NCBI GenBank assembly: GCA_002412425.1
Contig: DHVB01000010.1
Location: 1 to 28,916 of the forward strand
From: Bacteroidales bacterium UBA5219
GTDB lineage: Bacteria; Bacteroidota; Bacteroidia; Bacteroidales; ML635J-15
DNA: 28,916 nucleotides
Direction of reading: 5' to 3'
Positions 17,138 to 26,096 of the stretch are shown one piece after another. Within the stretch, counting starts at the first letter, position 1; each line of letters starts with the position of its first letter. The translations under genes were made by a program, and so were the position numbers. The notes beneath the pieces are model-generated. The model had not been told where the DNA came from. It searched no databases and worked only from the letters and a program-made list of their open reading frames with translations.

Positions 17138-17788
17138 ATGATGAAAAAAATAATTTTAGTATTAAGCATAATATTATTTTATGCTAATAGTTTCTCTCAA
17201 AACGATGCTGCTGCAACAGCTTTACTTGATGAAATAGCTGCTAAAGCAGACAGATACACAAGCCTTAAAGTTGATTTTAAAATGTTTGTTGAAAATTTAC
17301 AAACTAAGAAAAGAGATTCTTATTCTGGAAGTGCTGCTTACAAAGCAGGATATTATAAGTTGGACATAATGGGACAAATTGTTCATTCTGACGGTAAAAC
17401 TAATTGGACTTATCTAAAAGATGCTGAAGAGATAAACATTACTGATAATTCAGAAAACCAAGCAGATATGATGAACCCAAAAACTATATTAAAAGATTAC
17501 AAAAACAAATTTAAAATAAAATATATAAGTGATAAATTTGAAGCAAATCGTCCTTTAGTTGCAATAGACATGTACCCAAAAGTGATTGAAGATAAGAAAT
17601 ATTCTAAAATCACTTTAAAAGTTGATAAAACTAAAAAGCAAATATATTCTGCAAGATATGTTGGTAAAGATGGAGTTAGCTATTTAATCGAAATTCAAAA
17701 GTTTTTAGAAAATCCTTCTATTCCAGATACTGAAATAAAATATTCAAACAACTTATATCCTGACGCAGAAGTTATTGATATGAGATAA
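17138..17788 (+). CDS. lolA: LolA-like outer-membrane lipoprotein carrier protein
   Basis: The 216-residue protein starts with tandem ATGs and a signal peptide predicted to be cut before glutamine (SFS|QND). The mature domain has features of the LolA half-barrel: KADRYTSLKVDFKMFV, GSAAYKAGYYKLDIMGQIVHSDGKTNWTYL, MNPKTILKDYK, and a late KKQIYSARYVGKDGV strand. LolA carries lipoproteins across the periplasm after release by LolCDE; Bacteroidota generally lack an obvious LolB. The ftsK-lolA order is one I recall from other Bacteroidota. Its stop is 6 bp from the lepA stop on the other strand, with no visible terminator in between. Confidence 0.85.
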   Translation: MMKKIILVLSIILFYANSFSQNDAAATALLDEIAAKADRYTSLKVDFKMFVENLQTKKRDSYSGSAAYKAGYYKLDIMGQIVHSDGKTNWTYLKDAEEINITDNSENQADMMNPKTILKDYKNKFKIKYISDKFEANRPLVAIDMYPKVIEDKKYSKITLKVDKTKKQIYSARYVGKDGVSYLIEIQKFLENPSIPDTEIKYSNNLYPDAEVIDMR

Positions 17789-17794
17789 AATATT

Positions 17795-19582
17795 TTAATC
17801 TAATTTAAGCACAGCTAAGAAAGCGGATTGTGGCACTTCTACAGAACCAATTTGTCGCATTCGCTTTTTACCAGCTTTTTGTTTTTCTAATAATTTTCTT
17901 TTACGAGTAATATCGCCACCATAACATTTTGCAGTAACGTCTTTTCTAAGAGCTTTTACGGTTTCGCGTGCAATTATTTTACTTCCTATAGCAGCTTGAA
18001 TCGCAACATCAAATTGCTGACGAGGGATTAATTCTCTTAATTTTTCGCACATACGTCTTCCAAATCCTTGAGCATTATCAATATGAGTTAAAGTAGAAAG
18101 AGCATCAACCATTTCGCCATTTAATAAAATATCTAATCTCACTAATTTCGACTCTTTATATCCTGATTGATGATAATCGAAAGAAGCATAACCTCTAGAA
18201 ATACTTTTTAACTTATCGTAAAAGTCAAAAACTATTTCGCCCAAAGGCAGTTCAAAACTTAGCTCTACCCTATCTGTTGCAAGATACACTTGATTTAAAA
18301 GCGTTCCACGTTTATCTAAGCACAACTTTATTATTGGACCAACATATTCAGCTCTTGTAATTACACTACCTTTAATATAAGGTTCTTCAACATAGTCTAA
18401 ATGGCTTGGACTTGGCATTCCAGAAGGATTATAGACCACTACTTGTTCGCCTTTTGTTGTGTAAGCTAAATATTGAACGTTTGGTACAGTTGTAATTACG
18501 TCCATATTAAACTCTCTATCAAGTCTTTCTTGCACAATTTCCATATGAAGCAAACCAAGGAAGCCACATCTAAATCCAAAACCTAAAGCTGCCGACGACT
18601 CTAATGTAAATGTAAGTGAAGCATCATTTAACTGAAGTTTTTCTATAGAAGCTCTAAGTTCTTCATAATCATCAGCATCAACAGGATAAATACCAGCAAA
18701 CAACATAGGTTTTACTTCTGAAAAACCTTCAATAGCTTTTTCGCAAGGACGTTCGATATGAGTAATAGTATCTCCAACTTTTACTTCGGCAGCAGTTTTT
18801 ATTCCTGAAATAATGTAGCCCACATCGCCAGCAGACAGAGTTTCACGAGGAGACAAACCAAGTTTTAAGACACCTATTTCATCTGCATCATATTCTTTTC
18901 CAGTATTTACAAATTTAACTAAGTCTTTGGTAGAAATTTTTCCATTAAAAATTCTAAAATATGCAATAATTCCTCTGTATGAATTAAAAACAGAATCAAA
19001 AATTAATGCTTGCAAAGGAGCTTGGTCATCGCCTTCTGGAGCTGGAACTTTATTAATAACAGCATCTAATATTTTATCAACTCCATAACCAGTTTTTCCA
19101 CTTGCATGTATAATATCTTCTCTAGCACAACCAATTAAATCAATTATTTGGTCTTCGACTTCTTCAGGCATAGCAGCCTCTAAGTCCATTTTATTTAAAA
19201 CAGGAATTATTTCCAAATCATTTTCTATTGCCTGATACAAAACAGAAATTGTTTGAGCTTGTATTCCTTGTGTTGCATCTACAATCAGTAGTGCCCCTTC
19301 ACATGCAGCAATAGAACGACTTACTTCATATGAAAAGTCAACATGACCTGGAGTATCAATTAAATTTAAAATATAATTTTCGCCCTCATGTTCATATTCC
19401 ATCTGAATAGCGTGGCTTTTTATAGTAATTCCCCTCTCCCTCTCCAAGTCCATATTGTCTAATAGCTGATTCTGAAAATCACGCTCTGCTACAGTATCTG
19501 TATATTGTAATAGTCTATCAGACAAAGTACTTTTCCCGTGGTCTATATGAGCAATAATACAAAAATTTCGAATATGTTTCAT
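17795..19582 (-). CDS. lepA: Elongation factor 4 (LepA)
   Basis: From the ATG at 19582 the protein has 595 residues. The frame extends 13 codons further to 19621, but the MKHIRNFCIIAHIDHGKST start is the family's normal N-terminus. GTPase motifs are clear: G1 AHIDHGKST (11-19), switch region ERGITIKSHA, G3 DTPGH, and G4 NKMD. EF-G-like domains II, III and V follow. The LepA-specific C-terminal domain includes YHQSGYKESKLVRLDILLNGE and KCYGGDITRKRKLLEKQK. EF4 binds ribosomes and is linked to back-translocation, initiation and stress tolerance. A -7 element at 19608-19615 predicts a leader of about 20 bases. It is convergent with lolA and divergent from the beta-barrel gene. Confidence 0.96.
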   Translation of the reverse strand: MKHIRNFCIIAHIDHGKSTLSDRLLQYTDTVAERDFQNQLLDNMDLERERGITIKSHAIQMEYEHEGENYILNLIDTPGHVDFSYEVSRSIAACEGALLIVDATQGIQAQTISVLYQAIENDLEIIPVLNKMDLEAAMPEEVEDQIIDLIGCAREDIIHASGKTGYGVDKILDAVINKVPAPEGDDQAPLQALIFDSVFNSYRGIIAYFRIFNGKISTKDLVKFVNTGKEYDADEIGVLKLGLSPRETLSAGDVGYIISGIKTAAEVKVGDTITHIERPCEKAIEGFSEVKPMLFAGIYPVDADDYEELRASIEKLQLNDASLTFTLESSAALGFGFRCGFLGLLHMEIVQERLDREFNMDVITTVPNVQYLAYTTKGEQVVVYNPSGMPSPSHLDYVEEPYIKGSVITRAEYVGPIIKLCLDKRGTLLNQVYLATDRVELSFELPLGEIVFDFYDKLKSISRGYASFDYHQSGYKESKLVRLDILLNGEMVDALSTLTHIDNAQGFGRRMCEKLRELIPRQQFDVAIQAAIGSKIIARETVKALRKDVTAKCYGGDITRKRKLLEKQKAGKKRMRQIGSVEVPQSAFLAVLKLD

Positions 19583-19607
19583 TGATTCTAACTTTCTAAA
19601 TTGAACG

Positions 19608-19615
19608 CAAAGATA
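19608..19615 (-). promoter_or_regulatory. -7 promoter element for lepA
   Basis: The minus-strand TATCTTTG matches TAnnTTTG exactly, 25 bases before the lepA ATG at 19582. This position also supports that ATG over the upstream extension, which would start before the transcript does. No clean -33 TTTG was found. Confidence 0.5.
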
Positions 19616-19712
19616 CAACAAAATACGAAATTACACATATTTTTTTGTTACACTTCTCTTAAAAAAATAAGTCTAAATATTTTTTTATAAAATCATATAT
19701 TTTTGCACGCTA

Positions 19713-19745
19713 TTTGCTGTGTTTATAAAAAAATAATTATTTTTG
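19713..19745 (+). promoter_or_regulatory. Bacteroidota-type promoter for the beta-barrel/FISUMP operon
   Basis: TTTG at 19713-19716 and TATTTTTG at 19738-19745 are separated by 21 bases, a good match to the Bacteroidota sigma consensus. The start codon follows 27 bases later. A second TATTTTTG at 19698-19705 lacks a -33 partner. Confidence 0.65.
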
Positions 19746-19772
19746 TAGCTATTATATGTTATATGTAAAATT

Positions 19773-20444
19773 ATGAAAAGGTTATCATTGCTATTTTGTT
19801 TTATAATTTGTGCTTTTATGCTAAATGCACAAGGTTTTTATTATGGCATTACAGCAGGCTCTACAATGGCTAAAATTATAGAAAAAACGGAAATAGGTCA
19901 AGACTATAAAAAATCTAATAAGTTTGGTTACCAAGTAGGTTTGGCTGCTGAATACGAAATTTTAAGTTTTCTTTATGTTGGTGCTTCCTTGAATTATATT
20001 ACAAAAGGAGATAAATATAAAGACAATTTTGCTTTATCTAAAATTAACTTTGGCAGTTTTGAAGTGCCTTTGCAAATAGGATATAAAATTCCAATTGGAA
20101 ATGTTACTGTTAGTGCTATGGTAGGACCATATACTAATGTTGCAATAGTTGGAAAAAGAACTTTTATACCTCGCGAAGAAATTGTTCCGCCTTTTGAATG
20201 GAACTTTGAAGACACACCACATGCACAATATTTAGACAACGAAGATGATGTTTTTGGAGAAAAATGGAGTTCTTATAAAAGATTTGACTCTGGAATATGT
20301 GCTGGACTTAGAGTAGGATTTAAAAATTATAATGTATCAGCTAATTACTCACGTGGTTTTGTAAATATAAGACACGATGAAACAATAACTGCAAATCACT
20401 CTGTTTTTAATTTATCGTTTATTTATTATTTTAACGCATATTAA
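19773..20444 (+). CDS. Outer-membrane beta-barrel protein (PorT/OMP_b-brl family-like)
   Basis: The 223-residue protein has a signal peptide predicted to be cut before glutamine (LNA|QGF). The mature part starts with FYYGITAGSTMAKI and alternates short amphipathic strands with loops: FGYQVGLAAEYEILSFLYVGASLNYITKGD, FEVPLQIGYKIPIGNVTVSAMVGPYTNVAI, CAGLRVGFKNYNVSANYSRGFVNI. It ends in aromatic residues (FIYYFNAY), as usual for barrels folded by BamA. This fits the small 8-strand Bacteroidota barrel family often called porin or PorT family. It lies 11 bp upstream of the FISUMP gene, so the two are probably co-expressed and the barrel may serve that protein at the outer membrane. The partnership is inference. 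Confidence 0.8.
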   Translation: MKRLSLLFCFIICAFMLNAQGFYYGITAGSTMAKIIEKTEIGQDYKKSNKFGYQVGLAAEYEILSFLYVGASLNYITKGDKYKDNFALSKINFGSFEVPLQIGYKIPIGNVTVSAMVGPYTNVAIVGKRTFIPREEIVPPFEWNFEDTPHAQYLDNEDDVFGEKWSSYKRFDSGICAGLRVGFKNYNVSANYSRGFVNIRHDETITANHSVFNLSFIYYFNAY

Positions 20445-20455
20445 AATTTACAATC

Positions 20456-23400
20456 ATGAAAAATCAAATACATACATACTTAATTTCTGTAAAAATAATA
20501 TTAGCTCTATTTTTAACAACATCTAGTTTATTTGCTCAAGATAATTATATTTATTTCACTCCTAGCTCTGATACAGTTTTGATAGAAAGTATAAAAGTTG
20601 AAAATCTAAGAACAAATAACACATTAAGCATAGAGCCTAACGCAACACTTCATATTGTTAGTGGTGCAAACCTAAAATTTATGGCTCTTGAACCTCAAAA
20701 ATTTAAAGTTTTTCCCAATCCTTCAGAAAGTAATTTTAACATTAGTTATTTTGCGGAAAATTCGGGAACTGTAAATTTTACTATTTTCAACATTTCTGGT
20801 GCAGTTGTTTATAAAAACTCTTTCTATAACAAAAAAGCATATCACCAATTAGAGCTTAATGCAAAATTAAGTGGTATTTATTTTATTCAAATCAGCGGAG
20901 ACACATTTTCATATTATATAAAAGTAATTGGAACTGCTGATGAAACTTATATAGAAGGAATAAGACATGCAAATAGTATTGATATAGAAAATGAAAATAC
21001 AGAAAATGATGAAAGCAATATTTATTTAAAACAAAGTCTAGAAAACACATTAGCCTATACTTTTGGCGATGTTTTATTATTCACTTTTACTTCAAATGAA
21101 GGAGATATTACAAAAAAAACTTTGGTCATAAATCAAGGTGATTACTATGATGGAGAATATATAGATTTAGAAGTAAGCTTTTACAGATGTATTGATATTG
21201 AAGGGAAGCATTATCCTGTTATAGTAATTGCCAATAGAATTTGGATGGCAGAAAATTTGAACACAAAATATTTTATTAACAATAATGAAATAACTACAAT
21301 AACTGACAATGCAGAATGGCGAAAAACAAGCAAACCTGCGTATTCTATATATGCAAACAATGCAAACAATTCTGGAATTTATGGCAAATTATATAATTGG
21401 TATGCAGTTAATAATGAAGTGCCAATGTGTCCAAAAGGTTGGCATATACCTAGCGATGCTGATTGGAAAATTATAGAAAATCTTATAGAAGTTCAAAATA
21501 TCGACACTATTGGATGGAGAGCTAGTAATAGTGCTTGCTATTTAAAATCTGCAACTCAAGGAATTTGGGATTTGCCTGATAAAAAACTTGTAAACTCTAC
21601 TGGTTTTACAGCTATGCCAGGAGGTATGCGTGCTTTAACTGGTGAGTTTCACTATAAAGACGATTATGCTGCTTGGTGGACTTCAAGCGAGCAGAATGAA
21701 AAAAATGCTTGGTGTAGAGCTTTAGACAACTCCTCTTGCAATATATTTAGAGAACATGGTTCAAAGTCATTAGGCTTATCTGTGCGTTGCGTTTACGATA
21801 AAAAAGCAGTTGAAGAAGTCCCTACTTTAGGAAATGTTCAAGCTGATTATTATAGTGAAAATGCTAGTAGTGCTTACTTTTTTGTAGAAATTATTAACCA
21901 TGGCTTAAGCCCTATAACTGAGGGTGGCTTTATGGTAAGCGAAAATCCAAACTTTGATAATGATTGTGATGATGACTGTGACATCTATTATGCCCAAGAT
22001 ATTTATGACCATGAAATTATGCTTTTTATAGACAGCATAGAACCTAATCAAACTTTTTATGTTAAAGCTTTTGCCAGAAACCATCATGGCACTGGTTATA
22101 GCGAAGAAATCTCTTTTTCAACAACCATACCTGAACCCATAATTGAGCCTTCAATAGAAATATTGCAAATAGATTCAGTTTATATGAAATCAGCAAGGAT
22201 TTCGGGTCATGTTGAATCAGAAGAAGAATTATATAATTTAGGAGTTGCTTGGGACAAAAATCCTAATTTCACTATCGGAGAAAGTGGTATTCATTATTTA
22301 CCTTCTAACTTTACTCAATCCGATTATTCGTATGTTATAAATAATTTAGAACCAAACAAAATTTATTATGTTAAAACTTTTGCTCAAAATTCTGGAGGAC
22401 AAAGTATTACAAATGAGTTTTCGTTTACAACCTTAGAAAAATATTATATATCAGAATCTACAGTAACAGATATTGATGGCAACGTATATAGAACTGTAAG
22501 AATTGCCAACACTGAATATATGACTGAAAATTTACGCACATCAAGACTAAATGATGGCACATTAATTCCTTTGGTTGACCAAAATTGGGAAAGCTCTCCT
22601 AGTATAAAGTCTTGTTATATGGATTTTGATTCAGTAAATAATCATTTAAAAAATGGCAAGTTATATGATCAATTTGCTGCACAGAATGAATATATTTGTC
22701 CTACTGGTTGGAAAGTGCCAGAAGATAATGATTGGGTAAAATTAGAGATGCTTTTAGGCATGAGTGAAACTGATGCGTTAAATACTACTGGTTGGAGAGG
22801 CACTAATCAAGGCGGATTGTTGAAACAAGTAGAATTAGACAACTGGATTTCGCCAAATAATGGAGCATCAAACCAAACAGGATATTCAGCTCAAGGTTCT
22901 GGTTATATTACCGAAAGTGGGGAATTTGTTGGTAAAGGAGAAATCTTCTCAACTTGGGTTAATTCAGAGAATTCAACGTTTGTTCGTACATTAAGTAATG
23001 CTGAACAACGAATTTATAGAGATGAATATTCCACTCCTAGCAGCAACACTAATGGCTACTCTATTCGTTGTGTTAGAACAAACATAGGAACGCCTACAGT
23101 TACAACTATAACTCCTAATAATATAAGTATATCTACTGCTGATGTAAGTGGAGAAATTGTAGATGAAGGTGAAAGCCCTATAAGTGAAAAAGGAATTTTA
23201 TGGGGTACTTGGAGCGGGATTACATTAGAATCATGTATTGGCTTTATTAGTGCGGGGGCTGGTAGTGAACAGTTCACTTCAACAATTTCAGGATTAAACA
23301 GTAATCAAAACTATTATGTTAGAGCTTACGCAACTAATAACAATGGCACAAGCTATGGCGAAGCAATAGAATTTCAAACATTAAATAAACTTTATGTCGA

Positions 23401-24397
23401 AGGACCTGGTGTTTTAGATTGGGATGGAAATTTATACAAAACTATTGTAATAAATGATAGAGAGTGGATGGCAGAAAATTTGAGAGTTACAAAAATGAAA
23501 GTTAATCTTCAATATGACACTACTTCAATGTTGATAAGTTTACAACACGTACAATCTCTCGAAGAATGGCTGACTTTTGTTCATGGAGAAGAAAAACCTA
23601 GTTATTGTAAATATGAAAATTCAACACTATCTAATGATAGTACTTACGGATATTTGTATAATTTTAAAGCTGCTGAATCTAACGGTAATGGTGTATGTCC
23701 TAGTGGATGGGGAGTTCCTAGTGATGACGATTGGTTTTATTTAGAACTATTTCTTGGTATGGAAGAGTTCGAAGCTTTAAATGAAGGCTGGAGAGGTACA
23801 GATGAAGGTGGTATGTTAAAAGAAGCTGGCACAGAAAATTGGTTAGCACCAAATTTAGGTGCAACAAATACTGCTGGCTTAAATTTTAGACCAGCTGGTT
23901 ATAGAGATTCAACAAATGTTAGTATGTTTTCGGAAAGAGGAGAAACTTTAAACATTTGGACTTCAACTGAAATTACTGGCGAAGCTAACGCAGTGGCATA
24001 TTCACGTCACTTAAAATTTGATAGCTCACAAATTGGAAAAGAAAAAAGTGGAAAAAATCATGGATTTTCAATAAGATGTATAAAACAAAATGGTAAATCG
24101 ACAGTAATTTTACACAGTGCTGATTACGATGAAGTTGCATCTGAAATTTCTTTGCAAGCAGAAGTTTTAATTGATGGAGCTTATGAAATAGTAGAAAAAG
24201 GCTTTTTTTGGTCTTTTAGTAGTGCTCCACATGCGGAAAATTATGACGGAGTTTATACTGCTGGTGGAATGGGTGGAGGCTCTTTCAACCATATTATTAG
24301 TGCTACACCAAGCATAGCTTATCATATTAAAGCTTACGTAAAACTAGCAAACGATACTTATGAGTACTCAAATCCAATAGTTGTAGTTACTTATTAA
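20456..24397 (+). CDS. Triple-FISUMP surface protein with an internal type A sorting-like domain
   Basis: The 1313-residue protein has a signal peptide predicted to be cut before glutamine (LFA|QDN). Residues about 82-158 look like a T9SS type A tail (VFPNPSESNFNISYF, FNISGAVVYK, LSGIYFIQISG), but near the N-terminus rather than at the end. Three FISUMP (Fibrobacter succinogenes major paralogous) domains follow at about 241-445, 669-870 and 985-1208. Each has a DxDGxxY-like start, a MAENL or MTENL motif, CPxGWxxPSDxDW or a variant, WRG or WRA, and a closing RC. Fibronectin III-like modules (YVRAYATNNNGTSYG type) separate and follow them, the last ending the protein at VVVTY with no C-terminal sorting tail. 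The function of FISUMP domains is unknown; a surface location is likely. The gene follows the beta-barrel gene by 11 bp. Confidence 0.85.
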   Translation: MKNQIHTYLISVKIILALFLTTSSLFAQDNYIYFTPSSDTVLIESIKVENLRTNNTLSIEPNATLHIVSGANLKFMALEPQKFKVFPNPSESNFNISYFAENSGTVNFTIFNISGAVVYKNSFYNKKAYHQLELNAKLSGIYFIQISGDTFSYYIKVIGTADETYIEGIRHANSIDIENENTENDESNIYLKQSLENTLAYTFGDVLLFTFTSNEGDITKKTLVINQGDYYDGEYIDLEVSFYRCIDIEGKHYPVIVIANRIWMAENLNTKYFINNNEITTITDNAEWRKTSKPAYSIYANNANNSGIYGKLYNWYAVNNEVPMCPKGWHIPSDADWKIIENLIEVQNIDTIGWRASNSACYLKSATQGIWDLPDKKLVNSTGFTAMPGGMRALTGEFHYKDDYAAWWTSSEQNEKNAWCRALDNSSCNIFREHGSKSLGLSVRCVYDKKAVEEVPTLGNVQADYYSENASSAYFFVEIINHGLSPITEGGFMVSENPNFDNDCDDDCDIYYAQDIYDHEIMLFIDSIEPNQTFYVKAFARNHHGTGYSEEISFSTTIPEPIIEPSIEILQIDSVYMKSARISGHVESEEELYNLGVAWDKNPNFTIGESGIHYLPSNFTQSDYSYVINNLEPNKIYYVKTFAQNSGGQSITNEFSFTTLEKYYISESTVTDIDGNVYRTVRIANTEYMTENLRTSRLNDGTLIPLVDQNWESSPSIKSCYMDFDSVNNHLKNGKLYDQFAAQNEYICPTGWKVPEDNDWVKLEMLLGMSETDALNTTGWRGTNQGGLLKQVELDNWISPNNGASNQTGYSAQGSGYITESGEFVGKGEIFSTWVNSENSTFVRTLSNAEQRIYRDEYSTPSSNTNGYSIRCVRTNIGTPTVTTITPNNISISTADVSGEIVDEGESPISEKGILWGTWSGITLESCIGFISAGAGSEQFTSTISGLNSNQNYYVRAYATNNNGTSYGEAIEFQTLNKLYVEGPGVLDWDGNLYKTIVINDREWMAENLRVTKMKVNLQYDTTSMLISLQHVQSLEEWLTFVHGEEKPSYCKYENSTLSNDSTYGYLYNFKAAESNGNGVCPSGWGVPSDDDWFYLELFLGMEEFEALNEGWRGTDEGGMLKEAGTENWLAPNLGATNTAGLNFRPAGYRDSTNVSMFSERGETLNIWTSTEITGEANAVAYSRHLKFDSSQIGKEKSGKNHGFSIRCIKQNGKSTVILHSADYDEVASEISLQAEVLIDGAYEIVEKGFFWSFSSAPHAENYDGVYTAGGMGGGSFNHIISATPSIAYHIKAYVKLANDTYEYSNPIVVVTY

Positions 24398-24432
24398 ACC
24401 TTAGTGCGAATTATATTATCTTTAGTAAAAAT

Positions 24433-24876
24433 ATGAAAAAAAATATTTTAGATTTTACTTTTGGTGTAATAGGTGTGATTTTAGGAATACTTATTTTAGC
24501 CATAGGAATTTATGTTAGTTTTTCTTCATGGCTTGTTGGACTTACCATTATTATTGTAGGAGCTTTTTTAGCATTTTCTCACAATGCATGTTTTATTGAC
24601 TTTAAAAATAAAAGAGTAAAGTTTGCTGCTCTTCTTTTTGGTTTAATTAAAATTGGATATTGGACTAATGTAAAAGAAGATATGTACATTAAAATTATTG
24701 GAAGCGGTAACGAAAGTAAAAACGAAAACAATGAAAAAACATTTGAAAAATATAAGATTAGTTTGTTTAGTTCAGAAAACAACGAAATTTTAGTCTTGTT
24801 AAAATCAAAACAAATAGATAAAATTAATAATTTTAGTAATCATTTTTCCAAAGAATTTAATATTCCAATAAAATAA
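24433..24876 (+). CDS. Small membrane protein of unknown function
   Basis: The 147-residue protein has two strongly hydrophobic segments (about 8-30 and 33-50) joined by a short turn, so the N-terminal third is a helical hairpin in the membrane. The remainder is hydrophilic and Lys- and Asn-rich, with KIIGSGNESKNENNEK and a beta-strand-like ISLFSSENNEILVLLKSK, and probably faces the cytoplasm. I do not recognise the family; the layout is like that of small PH-like membrane proteins, but this is only a resemblance. It lies 35 bp after the FISUMP gene and may be read through from it. TATCTTTA at 24417-24424 resembles a -7 element but sits too close to the ATG for a normal leader. It converges with rtcB with a 19-bp gap. 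Confidence 0.7.
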   Translation: MKKNILDFTFGVIGVILGILILAIGIYVSFSSWLVGLTIIIVGAFLAFSHNACFIDFKNKRVKFAALLFGLIKIGYWTNVKEDMYIKIIGSGNESKNENNEKTFEKYKISLFSSENNEILVLLKSKQIDKINNFSNHFSKEFNIPIK

Positions 24877-24895
24877 ATTTTGTAACAAATCATAG

Positions 24896-26068
24896 TTATC
24901 CTTTCACAACAGCAAGTGGTGAAAGTTCTACTTTTATTTTCACTAAATCTTCTTGGTTAGCCATAACTTGTACAATATTTTTGTAAGCTGATGGTGCTTC
25001 TTCTAGGTCTCTTTTGCCTCTGATAGCATGTACAATTCCTTTTTTATCAAGTTTGCGTATTTCGTCTTCTAGACTTAAGCTTCGTACTGCTTCGTTGCGT
25101 CCCATTTTGCGACCTGCTCCATGCGAACAGCTTGAAAAACTTTCTGGATTTCCTAAACCTTCAACGATATATGAGTTTGTTCCTTGCGAACCTGGTATAA
25201 TGCCGAGTTCGCCTTTATGTGCAGATGTGGCTCCTTTACGATGTACTACTACATCTTTACCAAAATGATTTTCCCATGTTGCATAATTGTGAGCTATATT
25301 TATTGTTTCTCCAAAATTTAAGTTAGGAAAATAATCAAGCAGTACTTCTTGCACTCTTATCAACATTAGTTTACGATTGGCTAATGCAAAATCAACACAA
25401 TAATTCATTTCTTCAAAATATCTGTGTGCTTCTCCGGTATCAAAAGGAAGATAGGCAAGATCAGCCTTAGGTGGTACTGGGGAGTTCCACTGTTGATTCA
25501 GGCTTTTTGCAACTTTATTGTAATGGTCTGCAACCTGCTTACCTATATTTCTGCTACCAGAATGAATCATAATCCAAACCATGTTTTCACTATCTTTTTG
25601 AATTTCAATAAAATGGTTGCCACCTCCTAGCGTTCCAAGTTGCTTTAATGCTGATTTATATTCAGCTCTTACCACTTCCATATTATCAATACCATAACCT
25701 TTAGGCATAAGATCTTCTTCTTGTGCCCTTTTATGATGCTTAAAGCCTACAGGTACTTTTCTTCTTATATCTCCCAAAATGCTTTCCATTTTTTTTCTAA
25801 TACTTGGCGAAAATTTCAAATCAGTCTTAACTGCACACATTCCGCAACCTATATCAACTCCTACCGCATTGGGGACTATTACTCCATCTGCAGCCATCAC
25901 TCCTCCTATAGGCATTCCATATCCAGAGTGTGCATCTGGCATGAGACAAATATGTTTGAAAGCAAAAGGCAAATTAGCCAGATTTTTTGCTTGTTGTAAT
26001 GTATTTTCATCAATGTCATCAAGCCAAAGTTTTATAGGTATTTTTTCTGTATCTATTACTTTTTTCAT
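24896..26068 (-). CDS. rtcB: RNA ligase RtcB
   Basis: RtcB is a GTP- and manganese-dependent ligase joining RNA ends with 2',3'-cyclic phosphate or 3'-phosphate to 5'-OH ends, in RNA repair or tRNA splicing. This one has 390 residues, slightly shorter than E. coli RtcB (408). Metal ligands match in position and spacing: VDIGCG gives D72 and C75, GGGNHF gives H152, IHSGSR gives H169, NIAHN gives H260. The guanylylated histidine is H316 in SCSHGAGR. The 17-residue H152-H169 and 21-residue H260-H316 offsets from E. coli numbering (H168, H185, H281, H337) agree. No rtcA, prfH or archease gene is in the window. A Shine-Dalgarno-like AGGA lies 7 bases before the ATG, and an inverted repeat sits in its leader region. 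Confidence 0.95.
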   Translation of the reverse strand: MKKVIDTEKIPIKLWLDDIDENTLQQAKNLANLPFAFKHICLMPDAHSGYGMPIGGVMAADGVIVPNAVGVDIGCGMCAVKTDLKFSPSIRKKMESILGDIRRKVPVGFKHHKRAQEEDLMPKGYGIDNMEVVRAEYKSALKQLGTLGGGNHFIEIQKDSENMVWIMIHSGSRNIGKQVADHYNKVAKSLNQQWNSPVPPKADLAYLPFDTGEAHRYFEEMNYCVDFALANRKLMLIRVQEVLLDYFPNLNFGETINIAHNYATWENHFGKDVVVHRKGATSAHKGELGIIPGSQGTNSYIVEGLGNPESFSSCSHGAGRKMGRNEAVRSLSLEDEIRKLDKKGIVHAIRGKRDLEEAPSAYKNIVQVMANQEDLVKIKVELSPLAVVKG

Positions 26069-26075
26069 GATAGTG

Positions 26076-26079
26076 TCCT
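26076..26079 (-). promoter_or_regulatory. Shine-Dalgarno-like site of rtcB
   Basis: The minus strand reads AGGACACTATCATG, placing AGGA 7 bases before the start codon. Most other genes here have only A-rich upstream sequence, as usual in Bacteroidota, so this site is notable and supports the chosen start. Confidence 0.5.
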
Positions 26080-26096
26080 AAAAGTGTGTATTTTTT

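Noticed and set aside
24417..24424. TATCTTTA as a separate promoter for the small membrane protein gene
   Set aside because: The last base departs from the consensus, no -33 element is at the right distance, and the leader would be only a few bases.
26069..26091. TAGTGTCCTAAAAGTGTG next to rtcB as the end of an insertion sequence
   Set aside because: It looked like a terminal repeat, but no partner end or transposase is present, and the AGGA within it is better explained as the rtcB ribosome-binding site.
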